From Diadophis punctatus similis (Eukaryota; Chordata; Lepidosauria; Squamata; Dipsadidae): a stretch of DNA of 64,000 nucleotides. The position numbers and the translations under genes are program-made. The notes beneath the pieces are model-generated. The model was not told the DNA's origin. It worked only from the letters and a program-made list of their open reading frames with translations, and ran no database searches. Positions 1-11,832 of the stretch are shown here, piece by piece. The DNA is taken from the NCBI GenBank assembly GCA_023053685.1, contig JALIGW010000320.1:1-64000 (forward strand). Reading direction: 5' to 3'. Positions within the stretch are counted from its first letter, which is position 1, and each line of letters opens with the position of its first letter.

Positions 1-585
1 ATTTTCGATTCCGAGCCTACCCTGAAGAGCTAGCCCAAAGTCTAACACAGCATTCGCCTTAGGACTCAATACAGCCAAAAATATGACTTTTGACAAACAC
101 CTCAGAAATGAAAATGAAACACATATTCCTGTTCCCCACAGGCCGGAAAGCCAAATTCTCGCTTGATTTTTGATTCCGACCTTTTCCTGAAGAGCTAGCC
201 CAAGGTCTAACACAGCATTCGCCTAATTTCTAAATTCAGCCCAAAAACATCACTTTTGAAAAACACCTCAGAAATGAAAAAGAAACACATATTCCTGTTC
301 CCCACGGGCTGGAAAGCCGAATTCTCGCTTGATTTTCGATTCTGAGCCTACCCTGAAGAGCTAGCCCAAAGTCTAACTGCATTCGCCTTAGGACTCAATA
401 CAGCCAAAAAACATGACTTTTGACAAACACCTCAGAAATGAAAATGAAACACATATACCTGTTCCCCATGGGCTGGAAAGCCGAATTCTCGCTTGATTTT
501 CGATTCCGAGCCTACCCTGAAGAGCTAGCCCAAAGTCTAACAGTGCATTCGCCTTAGGACTCAATACAGCCAAAAAACATGACTT
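1..585 (+). repeat. Partial HOR unit: tail of B, then C, D, E-prime
   Basis: The window opens inside a B monomer (1-89). C (90-255), D (256-419) and an E with CATATACCTG (420-585) follow. The array therefore extends beyond the left edge. Confidence 0.93.
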
Positions 586-1246
586 TTGACAAACACCTCA
601 GAAATGAAAATGAAACACATATTCCTGTTCCCCACGGGCTGGAAAGCCGAATTCTCGCTTGATTTTCGATTCCGAGCCTACCCTGAAGAGCTAGCTCACG
701 GTCTAACACAGCATTCGCCTTATTTCTCAATTCAGCACAAAAACATCACTTTTGACAAACACCTCAGAAATGAAAAAGAAACACATATTCCTGTTCCCCA
801 CAGGCCGGAAAGCCAAATTCTCGCTTGATTTTTGATTCCGACCTTTTCCTGAAGAGCTAGCCCAAGGTCTAACACAGCATTCGCCTAATTTCTAAATTCA
901 GCCCAAAAACATCACTTTTGAAAAACACCTCAGAAATGAAAAAGAAACACATATTCCTGTTCCCCACGGGCTGGAAAGCCGAATTCTCGCTTGATTTTCG
1001 ATTCTGAGCCTACCCTGAAGAGCTAGCCCAAAGTCTAACTGCATTCGCCTTAGGACTCAATACAGCCAAAAAACATGACTTTTGAAAAACACCTCAGAAA
1101 TGAAAATGAAACACATATTCCTGTTCCCCATGGGCTGGAAAGCCGAATTCTCGCTTGATTTTCGATTCCGAGCCTACCCTGAAGAGCTAGCTCAAAGTCT
1201 AACAGTGCATTCGCCTTACAGCCAATACAGCCAAAAAACATGACTT
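586..1246 (+). repeat. 4-mer HOR unit A-B/C-D-E
   Basis: A 661-bp unit in which B and C are fused: the monomer at 752 begins as B (AAAAAGAAAC) and continues as C (CACAGGCCGG). A carries CAGCACAAA. The E at about 1082 has a D-like TTGAAAAAC head and the CTTACAGCCAATACAGCC tail. Other copies of this 4-mer class include 10017-10678, 10679-11340, 12658-13316, 15460-16121, 16949-17610, 17611-18272, 19760-20421 and 38118-38779. Confidence 0.92.
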
Positions 1247-2736
1247 TTGACAAACACCTCAGAAATGAAAATGAAACACATATTCCTGTTCCCCACGGGC
1301 TGGAAAGCCGAATTCTCGCTTGATTTTCGATTCCGAGCCTACCCTGAAGAGCTAGCTCACGGTCTAACACAGCATTCGCCTTATTTCTCAATTCAGCCCA
1401 AAAACATCACTTTTGACAAACACCTCAGAAATGAAAAAGAAACACATATTCCTGTTCCCCACGGGCTGGAAAGCCAAATTCTTGCTTGATTTTCGATTCC
1501 GAGCCTACCCTGTAGAGCTAGCCCAAAGTCTAACACAGCATTCGCCTTAGGACTCAATACAGCCAAAAATATGACTTTTGACAAACACCTCAGAAATGAA
1601 AATGAAACACATATTCCTGTTCCCCACAGGCCGGAAAGCCAAATTCTCGCTTGATTTTTGATTCCGACCTTTTCCTGAAGAGCTAGCCCAAGGTCTAACA
1701 CAGCATTCGCCTAATTTCTAAATTCAGCCCAAAAACATCACTTTTGACAAACACCTCAGAAATGAAAAAGAAACACATATTCCTGTTCCCCACGGGCTGG
1801 AAAGCCGAATTCTCGCTTGATTTTCGATTCCGAGCCTACCCTGAAGAGCTAGCCCAAAATCTAACACAGCATTCGCCTTAGGACTCAATACAGCCAAAAA
1901 TATGACTTTTGACAAACACCTCAGAAATGAAAATGAAACACATATTCCTGTTCCCCACAGGCCGGAAAGTCAAATTCTCGCTTGATTTTTGATTCCGACC
2001 TTTTCCTGAAGAGCTAGCCCAAGGTCTAACACAGCATTCGCCTAATTTCTAAATTCAGCCCAAAAACATCACTTTTGAAAAACACGTCAGAAATGAAAAA
2101 GAAAAAAAATATTCCTGTTCCCCACGGGCTGGAAAGCCAAATTCTTGCTTGATTTTCGATTCCGAGCCTACCCTGTAGAGCTAGCCCAAAGTCTAACACA
2201 GCATTCGCCTTAGGACTCAATACAGCCAAAAATATGACTTTTGACAAACACCTCAGAAATGAAAATGAAACACATATTCCTGTTCCCCACAGGCCGGAAA
2301 GCCAAATTCTCACTTGATTTTTGATTCCGACCTTTTCCTGAAGAGCTAGCCCAAGGTCTAACACAGCATTCGCCTAATTTCTAAATTCAGCCCAAAAACA
2401 TCACTTTTGAAAAACACCTCAGAAATGAAAAAGAAACACATATTCCTGTTCCCCACGGGCTGGAAAGCCGAATTCTCGCTTGATTTTCGATTCTGAGCCT
2501 ACCCTGAAGAGCTAGCCCAAAGTCTAACTGCATTCGCCTTAGGACTCAATACAGCCAAAAAACATGACTTTTGACAAACACCTCAGAAATGAAAATGAAA
2601 CACATATTCCTGTTCCCCATGGGCTGGAAAGCCGAATTCTCGCTTGATTTTCGATTCCGAGCCTACCCTGAAGAGCTAGCCCAAAGTCTAACAGTGCATT
2701 CGCCTTAGGACTCAATAAAGCCAAAAAACATGACTT
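1247..2736 (+). repeat. 9-mer variant unit A-B-C-B2-C-D/B-C-D-E
   Basis: Monomer starts are 1247 A, 1413 B (CTGTAGAGC), 1578 C, 1744 B2 (CCCAAAATC), 1909 C (AAGTCAAAT), 2075 D/B hybrid with CACGTCAG and an A8 run (GAAAAAAAATATTCC), 2241 C (TCTCACTTG), 2407 D and 2571 E. The extra C-containing dimers suggest insertion of B/C and D/B pairs into a 5-mer. The segment from the first C onward reappears 2,483 bp downstream. Confidence 0.9.
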
Positions 2737-5219
2737 TTGACAAACACCTCAGAAATGAAAATGAAACACATATTCCTGTTCCCCACGGGCTGGAAAGCCG
2801 AATTCTCGCTTGATTTTCGATTCCGAGCCTACCCTGAAGAGCTAGCTCACGGTCTAACACAGCATTCGCCTTATTTCTCAATTCAGCCCAAAAACATCAC
2901 TTTTGACAAACACCTCAGAAATGAAAAAGAAACACATATTCCTGTTCCCCACGGGCTGGAAAGCCAAATTCTTGCTTGATTTTCGATTCCGAGCCTACCC
3001 TGAAGAGCTAGCCCAAAGTCTAACACAGCATTCGCCTTAGGACTCAATACAGCCAAAAATATGACTTTTGACAAACACCTCAGAAATGAAAATGAAACAC
3101 ATATTCCTGTTCCCCACAGGCCGGAAAGCCAAATTCTCGCTTGATTTTTGATTCCGACCTTTTCCTGAAGAGCTAGCCCAAGGTCTAACACAGCATTCGC
3201 CTAATTTCTAAATTCAGCCCAAAAACATCACTTTTGAAAAACACCTCAGAAATGAAAAAAAAACACATATTCCTGTTCCCCACGGGCTGGAAAGCCGAAT
3301 TCTCGCTTGATTTTCGATTCTGAGCCTACCCTGAAGAGCTAGCCCAAAGTCTAACTGCATTCGCCTTAGGACTCAATACAGCCAAAAAACATGACTTTTG
3401 ACAAACACCTCAGAAATGAAAATGAAACACATATTCCTGTTCCCCATGGGCTGGAAAGCCGAATTCTCGCTTGATTTTCGATTCCGAGCCTACCCTGAAG
3501 AGCTAGCCCAAAGTCTAACAGTGCATTCGCCTTAGGACTCAATACAGCCAAAAAACATGACTTTTGACAAACACCTCAGAAATGAAAATGAAACACATAT
3601 TCCTGTTCCCCACAGGCCGGAAAGCCAAATTCTCGCTTGATTTTTGATTCCGACCTTTTCCTGAAGAGCTAGCCCAAGGTCTAACACAGCATTCGCCTAA
3701 TTTCTAAATTCAGCCCAAAAACATCACTTTTGAAAAACACGTCAGAAATGAAAAAGAAAAAAAATATTCCTGTTCCCCACGGGCTGGAAAGCCAAATTCT
3801 TGCTTGATTTTCGATTCCGAGCCTACCCTGTAGAGCTAGCCCAAAGTCTAACACAGCATTCGCCTTAGGACTCAATACAGCCAAAAAACATGACTTTTGA
3901 CAAACACCTCAGAAATGAAAAAGAAACACATATTCCTGTTCCCCACGGGCTGGAAAGCCGAATTCTCGCTTGATTTTCGATTCCGAGCCTACCCTGAAGA
4001 GCTAGCCCAAAGTCTAACACAGCATTCGCCTTAGGACTCAATACAGCCAAAAATATGACTTTTGACAAACACCTCAGAAATGAAAATGAAACACATATTC
4101 CTGTTCCCCACAGGCCGGAAAGCCAAATTCTCGCTTGATTTTTGATTCCGACCTTTTCCTGAAGAGCTAGCCCAAGGTCTAACACAGCATTCGCCTAATT
4201 TCTAAATTCAGCCCAAAAACATCACTTTTGACAAACACCTCAGAAATGAAAAAGAAACACATATTCCTGTTCCCCACGGGCTGGAAAGCCGAATTCTCGC
4301 TTGATTTTCGATTCCGAGCCTACCCTGAAGAGCTAGCCCAAAATCTAACACAGCATTCGCCTTAGGACTCAATACAGCCAAAAATATGACTTTTGACAAA
4401 CACCTCAGAAATGAAAATGAAACACATATTCCTGTTCCCCACAGGCCGGAAAGTCAAATTCTCGCTTGATTTTTGATTCCGACCTTTTCCTGAAGAGCTA
4501 GCCCAAGGTCTAACACAGCATTCGCCTAATTTCTAAATTCAGCCCAAAAACATCACTTTTGAAAAACACGTCAGAAATGAAAAAGAAAAAAAATATTCCT
4601 GTTCCCCACGGGCTGGAAAGCCAAATTCTTGCTTGATTTTCGATTCCGAGCCTACCCTGTAGAGCTAGCCCAAAGTCTAACACAGCATTCGCCTTAGGAC
4701 TCAATACAGCCAAAAATATGACTTTTGACAAACACCTCAGAAATGAAAATGAAACACATATTCCTGTTCCCCACAGGCCGGAAAGCCAAATTCTCACTTG
4801 ATTTTTGATTCCGACCTTTTCCTGAAGAGCTAGCCCAAGGTCTAACACAGCATTCGCCTAATTTCTAAATTCAGCCCAAAAACATCACTTTTGAAAAACA
4901 CCTCAGAAATGAAAAAGAAACACATATTCCTGTTCCCCACGGGCTGGAAAGCGAATTCTCGCTTGATTTTCGATTCTGAGCCTACCCTGAAGAGCTAGCC
5001 CAAAGTCTAACTGCATTCGCCTTAGGACTCAATACAGCCAAAAAACATGACTTTTGACAAACACCTCAGAAATGAAAATGAAACACATATTCCTGTTCCC
5101 CATGGGCTGGAAAGCCGAATTCTCGCTTGATTTTCGATTCCGAGCCTACCCTGAAGAGCTAGCCCAAAGTCTAACAGTGCATTCGCCTTAGGACTCAATA
5201 AAGCCAAAAAACATGACTT
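2737..5219 (+). repeat. 15-mer unit carrying a second copy of the upstream variant block
   Basis: A-B-C-D-E (2737-3563), then C (3564), the D/B hybrid with the A8 run (3730), a B2-like monomer (3897), C (4062), B2, C (AAGTCAAAT), D/B with the A8 run, C (TCTCACTTG), D and E. The portion from about 4043 matches about 1560 onward at an offset of 2,483-2,484 bp, including the private variants. Both copies end in an E with ACTCAATAAAGCC (2711 and 5196). A type C directly following E at 3564 shows a deletion junction. Confidence 0.88.
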
Positions 5220-6541
5220 TTGACAAACACCTCAGAAATGAAAATGAAACACATATTCCTGTTCCCCACGGGCTGGAAAGCCGAATTCTCGCTTGATTTT
5301 CGATTCCGAGCCTACCCTGAAGAGCTAGCTCACGGTCTAACACAGCATTCGCCTTATTTCTCAATTCAGCCCAAAAACATCACTTTTGACAAACACCTCA
5401 GAAATGAAAAAGAAACACATATTCCTGTTCCCCACGGGCTGGAAAGCCAAATTCTTGCTTGATTTTCGATTCCGAGCCTACCCTGAAGAGCTAGCCCAAA
5501 ATCTAACACAGCATTCGCCTTAGGACTCAATACAGCCAAAAATATGACTTTTGACAAACACCTCAGAAATGAAAATGAAACACATATTCCTGTTCCCCAC
5601 AGGCCGGAAAGCCAAATTCTCGCTTGATTTTTGATTCCGACCTTTTCCTGAAGAGCTAGCCCAAGGTCTAACACAGCATTCGCCTAATTTCTAAATTCAG
5701 CCCAAAAACATCACTTTGAAAAACACCTCAGAAATGAAAAAAAAACACATATTCCTGTTCCCCACGGGCTGGAAAGCCGAATTCTCGCTTGATTTTCGAT
5801 TCTGAGCCTACCCTGAAGAGCTAGCCCAAAGTCTAACTGCATTCGCCTTAGGACTCAATACAGCCAAAAAACATGACTTTTGACAAACACCTCAGAAATG
5901 AAAATGAAACACATATTCCTGTTCCCCATGGGCTGGAAAGCCGAATTCTCGCTTGATTTTCGATTCCGAGCCTACCCTGAAGAGCTAGCCCAAAGTCTAA
6001 CAGTGCATTCGCCTTAGGACTCAATACAGCCAAAAAACATGACTTTTGACAAACACCTCAGAAATGAAAATGAAACACATATTCCTGTTCCCCACAGGCC
6101 GGAAAGCCAAATTCTCACTTGATTTTTGATTCCGACCTTTTCCTGAAGAGCTAGCCCAAGGTCTAACACAGCATTCGCCTAATTTCTAAATTCAGCCCAA
6201 AAACATCACTTTTGAAAAACACCTCAGAAATGAAAAAGAAACACATATTCCTGTTCCCCACGGGCTGGAAAGCCGAATTCTCACTTGATTTTCGATTCTG
6301 AGCCTACCCTGAAGAGCTAGCCCAAAGTCTAACTGCATTCGCCTTAGGACTCAATACAGCCAAAAAACATGACTTTTGACAAACACCTCAGAAATGAAAA
6401 TGAAACACATATTCCTGTTCCCCATGGGCTGGAAAGCTGAATTCTCGCTTGATTTTCGATTCCGAGCCTACCCTGAAGAGCTAGCCCAAAGTCTAACAGT
6501 GCATTCGCCTTAGGACTCAATACAGCCAAAAAACATGACTT
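5220..6541 (+). repeat. 8-mer unit ABCDE + C-D-E
   Basis: A clean ABCDE is followed by an E-to-C junction near 6049 and then C (TCTCACTTG), D and E (GCTGAATTC). The D near 5717 has lost one T (CATCACTTTGAAAAAC). The E-C junction resembles the one at 3564, as expected if this is the distal end of the 2,483-bp duplication. Confidence 0.87.
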
Positions 6542-9189
6542 TTGACAAACACCTCAGAAATGAAAATGAAACACATATTCCTGTTCCCCACGGGCTGGAA
6601 AGCCGAATTCTCGCTTGATTTTCGATTCCGAGCCTACCCTGAAGAGCTAGCTCACGGTCTAACACAGCATTCGCCTTATTTCTCAATTCAGCCCAAAAAC
6701 ATCACTTTTGACAAACACCTCAGAAATGAAAAAGAAACACATATTCCTGTTCCCCACGGGCTGGAAAGCCAAATTCTTGCTTGATTTTCGATTCCGAGCC
6801 TACCCTGAAGAGCTAAGCCCAAAGTCTAACACAGCATTCGCCTTAGGACTCAATACAGCCAAAAATATGACTTTTGACAAACACCTCAGAAATGAAAATG
6901 AAACACATATTCCTGTTCCCCACAGGCCGGAAAGCCAAATTCTCGCTTGATTTTTGATTCCGACCTTTTCCTGAAGAGCTAGCCCAAGGTCTAACACAGC
7001 ATTCGCCTAATTTCTAAATTCAGCCCAAAAACATCACTTTTGAAAAACACCTCAGAAATGAAAAAGAAACACATATTACTGTTCCCCACGGGCTGGAAAG
7101 CCGAATTCTCGCTTGATTTTCGATTCTGAGCCTACCCTGAAGAGCTAGCCCAAAGTCTAACTGCATTCGCCTTAGGACTCAATACAGCCAAAAAACATGA
7201 CTTTTGACAAACACCTCAGAAATGAAAATGAAACACATATTCCTGTTCCCCATGGGCTGGAAAGCCGAATTCTCGCTTGATTTTCGATTCCGAGCCTACC
7301 CTGAAGAGCTAGCCCAAAGTCTAACAGTGCATTCGCCTTAGGACTCAATACAGCCAAAAAACATGACTTTTGACAAACACCTCAGAAATGAAAATGAAAC
7401 ACATATTCCTGTTCCCCACGGGCTGGAAAGCCGAATTCTCGCTTGATTTTCGATTCCGAGCCTACCCTGAAGAGCTAGCTCACGGTCTAACACAGCATTC
7501 GCCCTTATTTCTCAATTCAGCCCAAAAACATCACTTTTGACAAACACCTCAGAAATGAAAAAGAAACACATATTCCTGTTCCCCACGGGCTGGAAAGCCA
7601 AATTCTTGCTTGATTTTCGATTCTGAGCCTACCCTGAAGAGCTAGCCCAAAGTCTAACACAGCATTCGCCTTAGGACTCAATACAGCCAAAAATATGACT
7701 TTTGACAAACACCTCAGAAATGAAAATGAAACACATATTCCTGTTCCCCACAGGCCGGGAAAGCCAAATTCTCGCTTGATTTTTGATTCCGACCTTTTCC
7801 TGAAGAGCTAGCCCAAGGTCTAACACAGCATTCGCCTATTTCTAAATTCAGCCCAAAAACATCACTTTTGAAAAACACCTCAGAAATGAAAAAGAAACAC
7901 ATATTCCTGTTCCCCACGGGCTGGAAAGCCAAATTCTTGCTTGATTTTCGATTCCGAGCCTACCCTGAAGAGCTAGCCCAAAGTCTAACACAGCATTCGC
8001 CTTAGGACTCAATACAGCCAAAAATATGACTTTTGACAAACACCTCAGAAATGAAAATGAAACACATATTCCTGTTCCCCACAGGCCGGAAAGCCAAATT
8101 CTCGCTTGATTTTTGATTCCGACCTTTCCTGAAGAGCTAGCCCAAGGTCTAACACAGCATTCGCCTAATTTCTAAATTCAGCCCAAAAACATCACTTTTG
8201 AAAAACACCTCAGAAATGAAAAAGAAACACATATTCCTGTTCCCCATGGGCTGGAAAGCCGAATTCTCGCTTGATTTTTGATTCCGACCTTTTCCTGAAG
8301 AGCTAGCCCAAGGTCTAACACAGCATTCGCCTAATTTCTAAATTCAGCCCAAAAACATCACTTTTGAAAAACACCTCAGAAATGAAAAAGAAACACATAT
8401 TCCTGTTCCCCACGGGCTGGAAAGCCGAATTCTCGCTTGATTTTCGATTCTGAGCCTACCCTGAAGAGCTAGCCCAAAGTCTAACTGCATTCGCCTTAGG
8501 ACTCAATACAGCCAAAAAACATGACTTTTGACAAACACCTCAGAAATGAAAATGAAACACATATTCCTGTTCCCCATGGGCTGGAAAGCCGAATTCTCGC
8601 TTGATTTTCGATTCCGAGCCTACCCTGAAGAGCTAGCCCAAAGTCTAACAGTGCATTCGCCTTACAGCCAATACAGCCAAAAAACATGACTTTTGACAAA
8701 CACCTCAGAAATGAAAATGAAACACATATTCCTGTTCCCCACGGGCTGGAAAGCCAAATTCTCGCTTGATTTTTGATTCCGACCTTTTCCTGAAGAGCTA
8801 GCCCAAGGTCTAACACAGCATTCGCCTTAGGACTCAATACAGCCAAAAACATCACTTTTGACAAACACCTCAGAAATGAAAAAGAAACACATATTCCTGT
8901 TCCCCACAGGCCGGAAAGCCAAATTCTCGCTTGATTTTTGATTCCGACCTTTTCCTGAAGAGCTAGCCCAAGGTCTAACACAGCATTCGCCTAATTTCTA
9001 AATTCAGCCCAAAAACATCACTTTTGAAAAACACCTCAGAAATGAAAAAGAAACACATATTCCTGTTCCCCATGGGCTGGAAAGCTGAATTCTCGCTTGA
9101 TTTTCGATTCCGAGCCTACCCTGAAGAGCTAGCCCAAAGTCTAACAGTGCATTCGCCTTAGGACTCAATACAGCCAAAAAACATGACTT
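6542..9189 (+). repeat. 16-mer irregular unit with many hybrid monomers
   Basis: Order by eye: A B C D E (6542-7369), A (7370) B C D/B C D/C D E E/C B/C D/E. The A at 7370 has GCCCTTATTT (one extra C). B near 7536 has GATTCTGAGCC. Single-base indels occur at about 6813 (GCTAAGCCC), 7755 (GGCCGGGAAAG), 7836 (GCCTATTTC) and 8125 (GACCTTTCC). It contains the first E with the CTTACAGCCAATACAGCC tail that precedes an E/C hybrid, a pairing that recurs in the super-units downstream. Confidence 0.83.
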
Positions 9190-11832
9190 TTGACAAACAC
9201 CTCAGAAATGAAAATGAAACACATATTCCTGTTCCCCAAAGGCTGGAAAGCCGAATTCTCGCTTGATTTTCGATTCCGAGCCTACCCTGAAGAGCTAGCT
9301 CACGGTCTAACACAGCATTCGCCTTATTTCTCAATTCAGCCCAAAAACATCACTTTTGACAAACACCTCAGAAATGAAAATGAAACACATATTCCTGTTC
9401 CCCACGGGCTGGAAAGCCAAATTCTTGCTTGATTTTCGATTCCGAGCCTACCCTGAAGAGCTAGCCCAAAGTCTAACACAGCATTCGCCTTAGGACTCAA
9501 TACAGCCAAAAATATGACTTTTGACAAACACCTCAGAAATGAAAATGAAACACATATTCCTGTTCCCCACAGGCCGGAAAGCCAAATTCTCGCTTGATTT
9601 TTGATTCCGACCTTTTCCTGAAGAGCTAGCCCAAGGTCTAACACAGCATTCGCCTAATTTCTAAATTCAGCCCAAAAACATCACTTTTGAAAAACACCTC
9701 AGAAATGAAAAAGAAACACATATTCCTGTTCCCCACGGGCTGGAAAGCCGAATTCTCGCTTGATTTTCGATTCTGAGCCTACCCTGAAGAGCTAGCCCAA
9801 AGTCTAACTGCATTCGCCTTAGGACTCAATACAGCCAAAAAACATGACTTTTGACAAACACCTCAGAAATGAAAATGAAACACATATACCTGTTCCCCAT
9901 GGGCTGGAAAGCCGAATTCTCGCTTGATTTTCGATTCCGAGCCTACCCTGAAGAGCTAGCCCAAAGTCTAACAGTGCATTCGCCTTAGGACTCAATACAG
10001 CCAAAAAACATGACTTTTGACAAACACCTCAGAAATGAAAATGAAACACATATTCCTGTTCCCCACGGGCTGGAAAGCCGAATTCTCGCTTGATTTTCGA
10101 TTCCGAGCCTACCCTGAAGAGCTAGCTCACGGTCTAACACAGCATTCGCCTTATTTCTCAATTCAGCCCAAAAACATCACTTTTGACAAACACCTCAGAA
10201 ATGAAAAAGAAACACATATTCCTGTTCCCCACAGGCCGGAAAGCCAAATTCTCGCTTGATTTTTGATTCCGACCTTTTCCTGAAGAGCTAGCCCAAGGTC
10301 TAACACAGCATTCGCCTAATTTCTAAATTCAGCCCAAAAAACATCACTTTTGAAAAACACCTCAGAAATGAAAAAGAAACACATATTCTGTTCCCCACGG
10401 GCTGGAAAGCCGAATTCTCGCTTGATTTTCGATTCTGAGCCTACCCTGAAGAGCTAGCCCAAAGTCTAACTGCATTCGCCTTAGGACTCAATACAGCCAA
10501 AAAACATGACTTTTGACAAACACCTCAGAAATGAAAATGAAACACATATTCCTGTTCCCCATGGGCTGGAAAGCCGAATTCTCGCTTGATTTTCGATTCC
10601 GAGCCTACCCTGAAGAGCTAGCCCAAAGTCTAACAGTGCATTCGCCTTAGGACTCAATACAGCCAAAAAACATGACTTTTGACAAACACCTCAGAAATGA
10701 AAATGAAACACATATTCCTGTTCCCCACGGGCTGGAAAGCCGAATTCTCGCTTGATTTTCGATTCCGAGCCTACCCTGAAGAGCTAGCTCACGGTCTAAC
10801 ACAGCATTCGCCTTATTTCTCAATTCAGCCCAAAAACATCACTTTTGACAAACACCTCAGAAATGAAAAAGAAACACATATTCCTGTTCCCCACAGGCCG
10901 GAAAGCCAAATTCTCGCTTGATTTTTGATTCCGACCTTTTCCTGAAGAGCTAGCCCAAGGTCTAACACAGCATTCGCCTAATTTCTAAATTCAGCCCAAA
11001 AACATCACTTTTGAAAAACACCTCAGAAATGAAAAAGAAACACATATTCCTGTTTCCCACGGGCTGGAAAGCCGAATTCTCGCTTGATTTTCGATTCTGA
11101 GCCTACCCTGAAGAGCTAGCCCAAAGTCTAACTGCATTCGCCTTAGGACTCAATACAGCCAAAAAACATGACTTTTGACAAACACCTCAGAAATGAAAAT
11201 GAAACACATATTCCTGTTCCCCATGGGCTGGAAAGCCGAATTCTCGCTTGATTTTCGATTCCGAGCCTACCCTGAAGAGCTAGCCCAAAGTCTAACAGTT
11301 CATTCGCCTTACAGCCAATACAGCCAAAAAACATGACTTTTGACAAACACCTCAGAAATGAAAATGAAACACATATTCCTGTTCCCCACGGGCTGGAAAG
11401 CCAAATTCTCGCTTGATTTTTGATTCCGACCTTTTCCTGAAGAGCTAGCCCAAGGTCTAACACAGCATTCGCCTAATTTCTAAATTCAGCCCAAAAACAT
11501 CACTTTTGAAAAACACCTCAGAAATGAAAAGAAACACATATTCCTGTTCCCCACGGGCTGGAAAGCCAAATTCTTGCTTGATTTTCGATTCCGAGCTACC
11601 CTGAAGAGCTAGCCCAAAGTCTAACACAGCATTCGCCTTAGGACTCAATACAGCCAAAAATATGACTTTTGACAAACACCTCAGAAATGAAAATGAAACA
11701 CATATTCCTGTTCCCCACAGGCGGAAAGCCAAATTCTCGCTTGATTTTTGATTCCGACCTTTTCCTGAAGAGCTAGCCCAAGGTCTAACACAGCATTCGC
11801 CTAATTTCTAAATTCAGCCCAAAAACATCACT
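9190..11832 (+). repeat. Composite super-unit 1 (16 monomers, 2,643 bp)
   Basis: Structure: A* B C D E-prime | A B/C D E | A B/C D E(acagccaat) | E/C D/B C. The first A carries CCCCAAAGGCTGG. The order matches the two following super-units, so 5-mers and 4-mers are themselves arranged in a repeating higher layer. The B near 9356 has an AAAATG head, unlike most B copies. Confidence 0.87.

Noticed and set aside
586..828. Recurrent 80-residue plus-strand reading frame (starting TTG) repeated dozens of times, and 61-102-residue minus-strand frames
   Set aside because: They are translations of the satellite itself. They start at non-ATG codons or arbitrary positions, overlap on both strands, change frame with each 164- or 166-bp monomer, and single-base indels break them without compensation. 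No codon-position bias in the variation was seen.
2713..2718. AATAAA polyadenylation signal (also near 5198)
   Set aside because: It arises from a single C-to-A change in an E tail (CAATAAAGCC) and is shared only because the segment is duplicated; there is no gene upstream.
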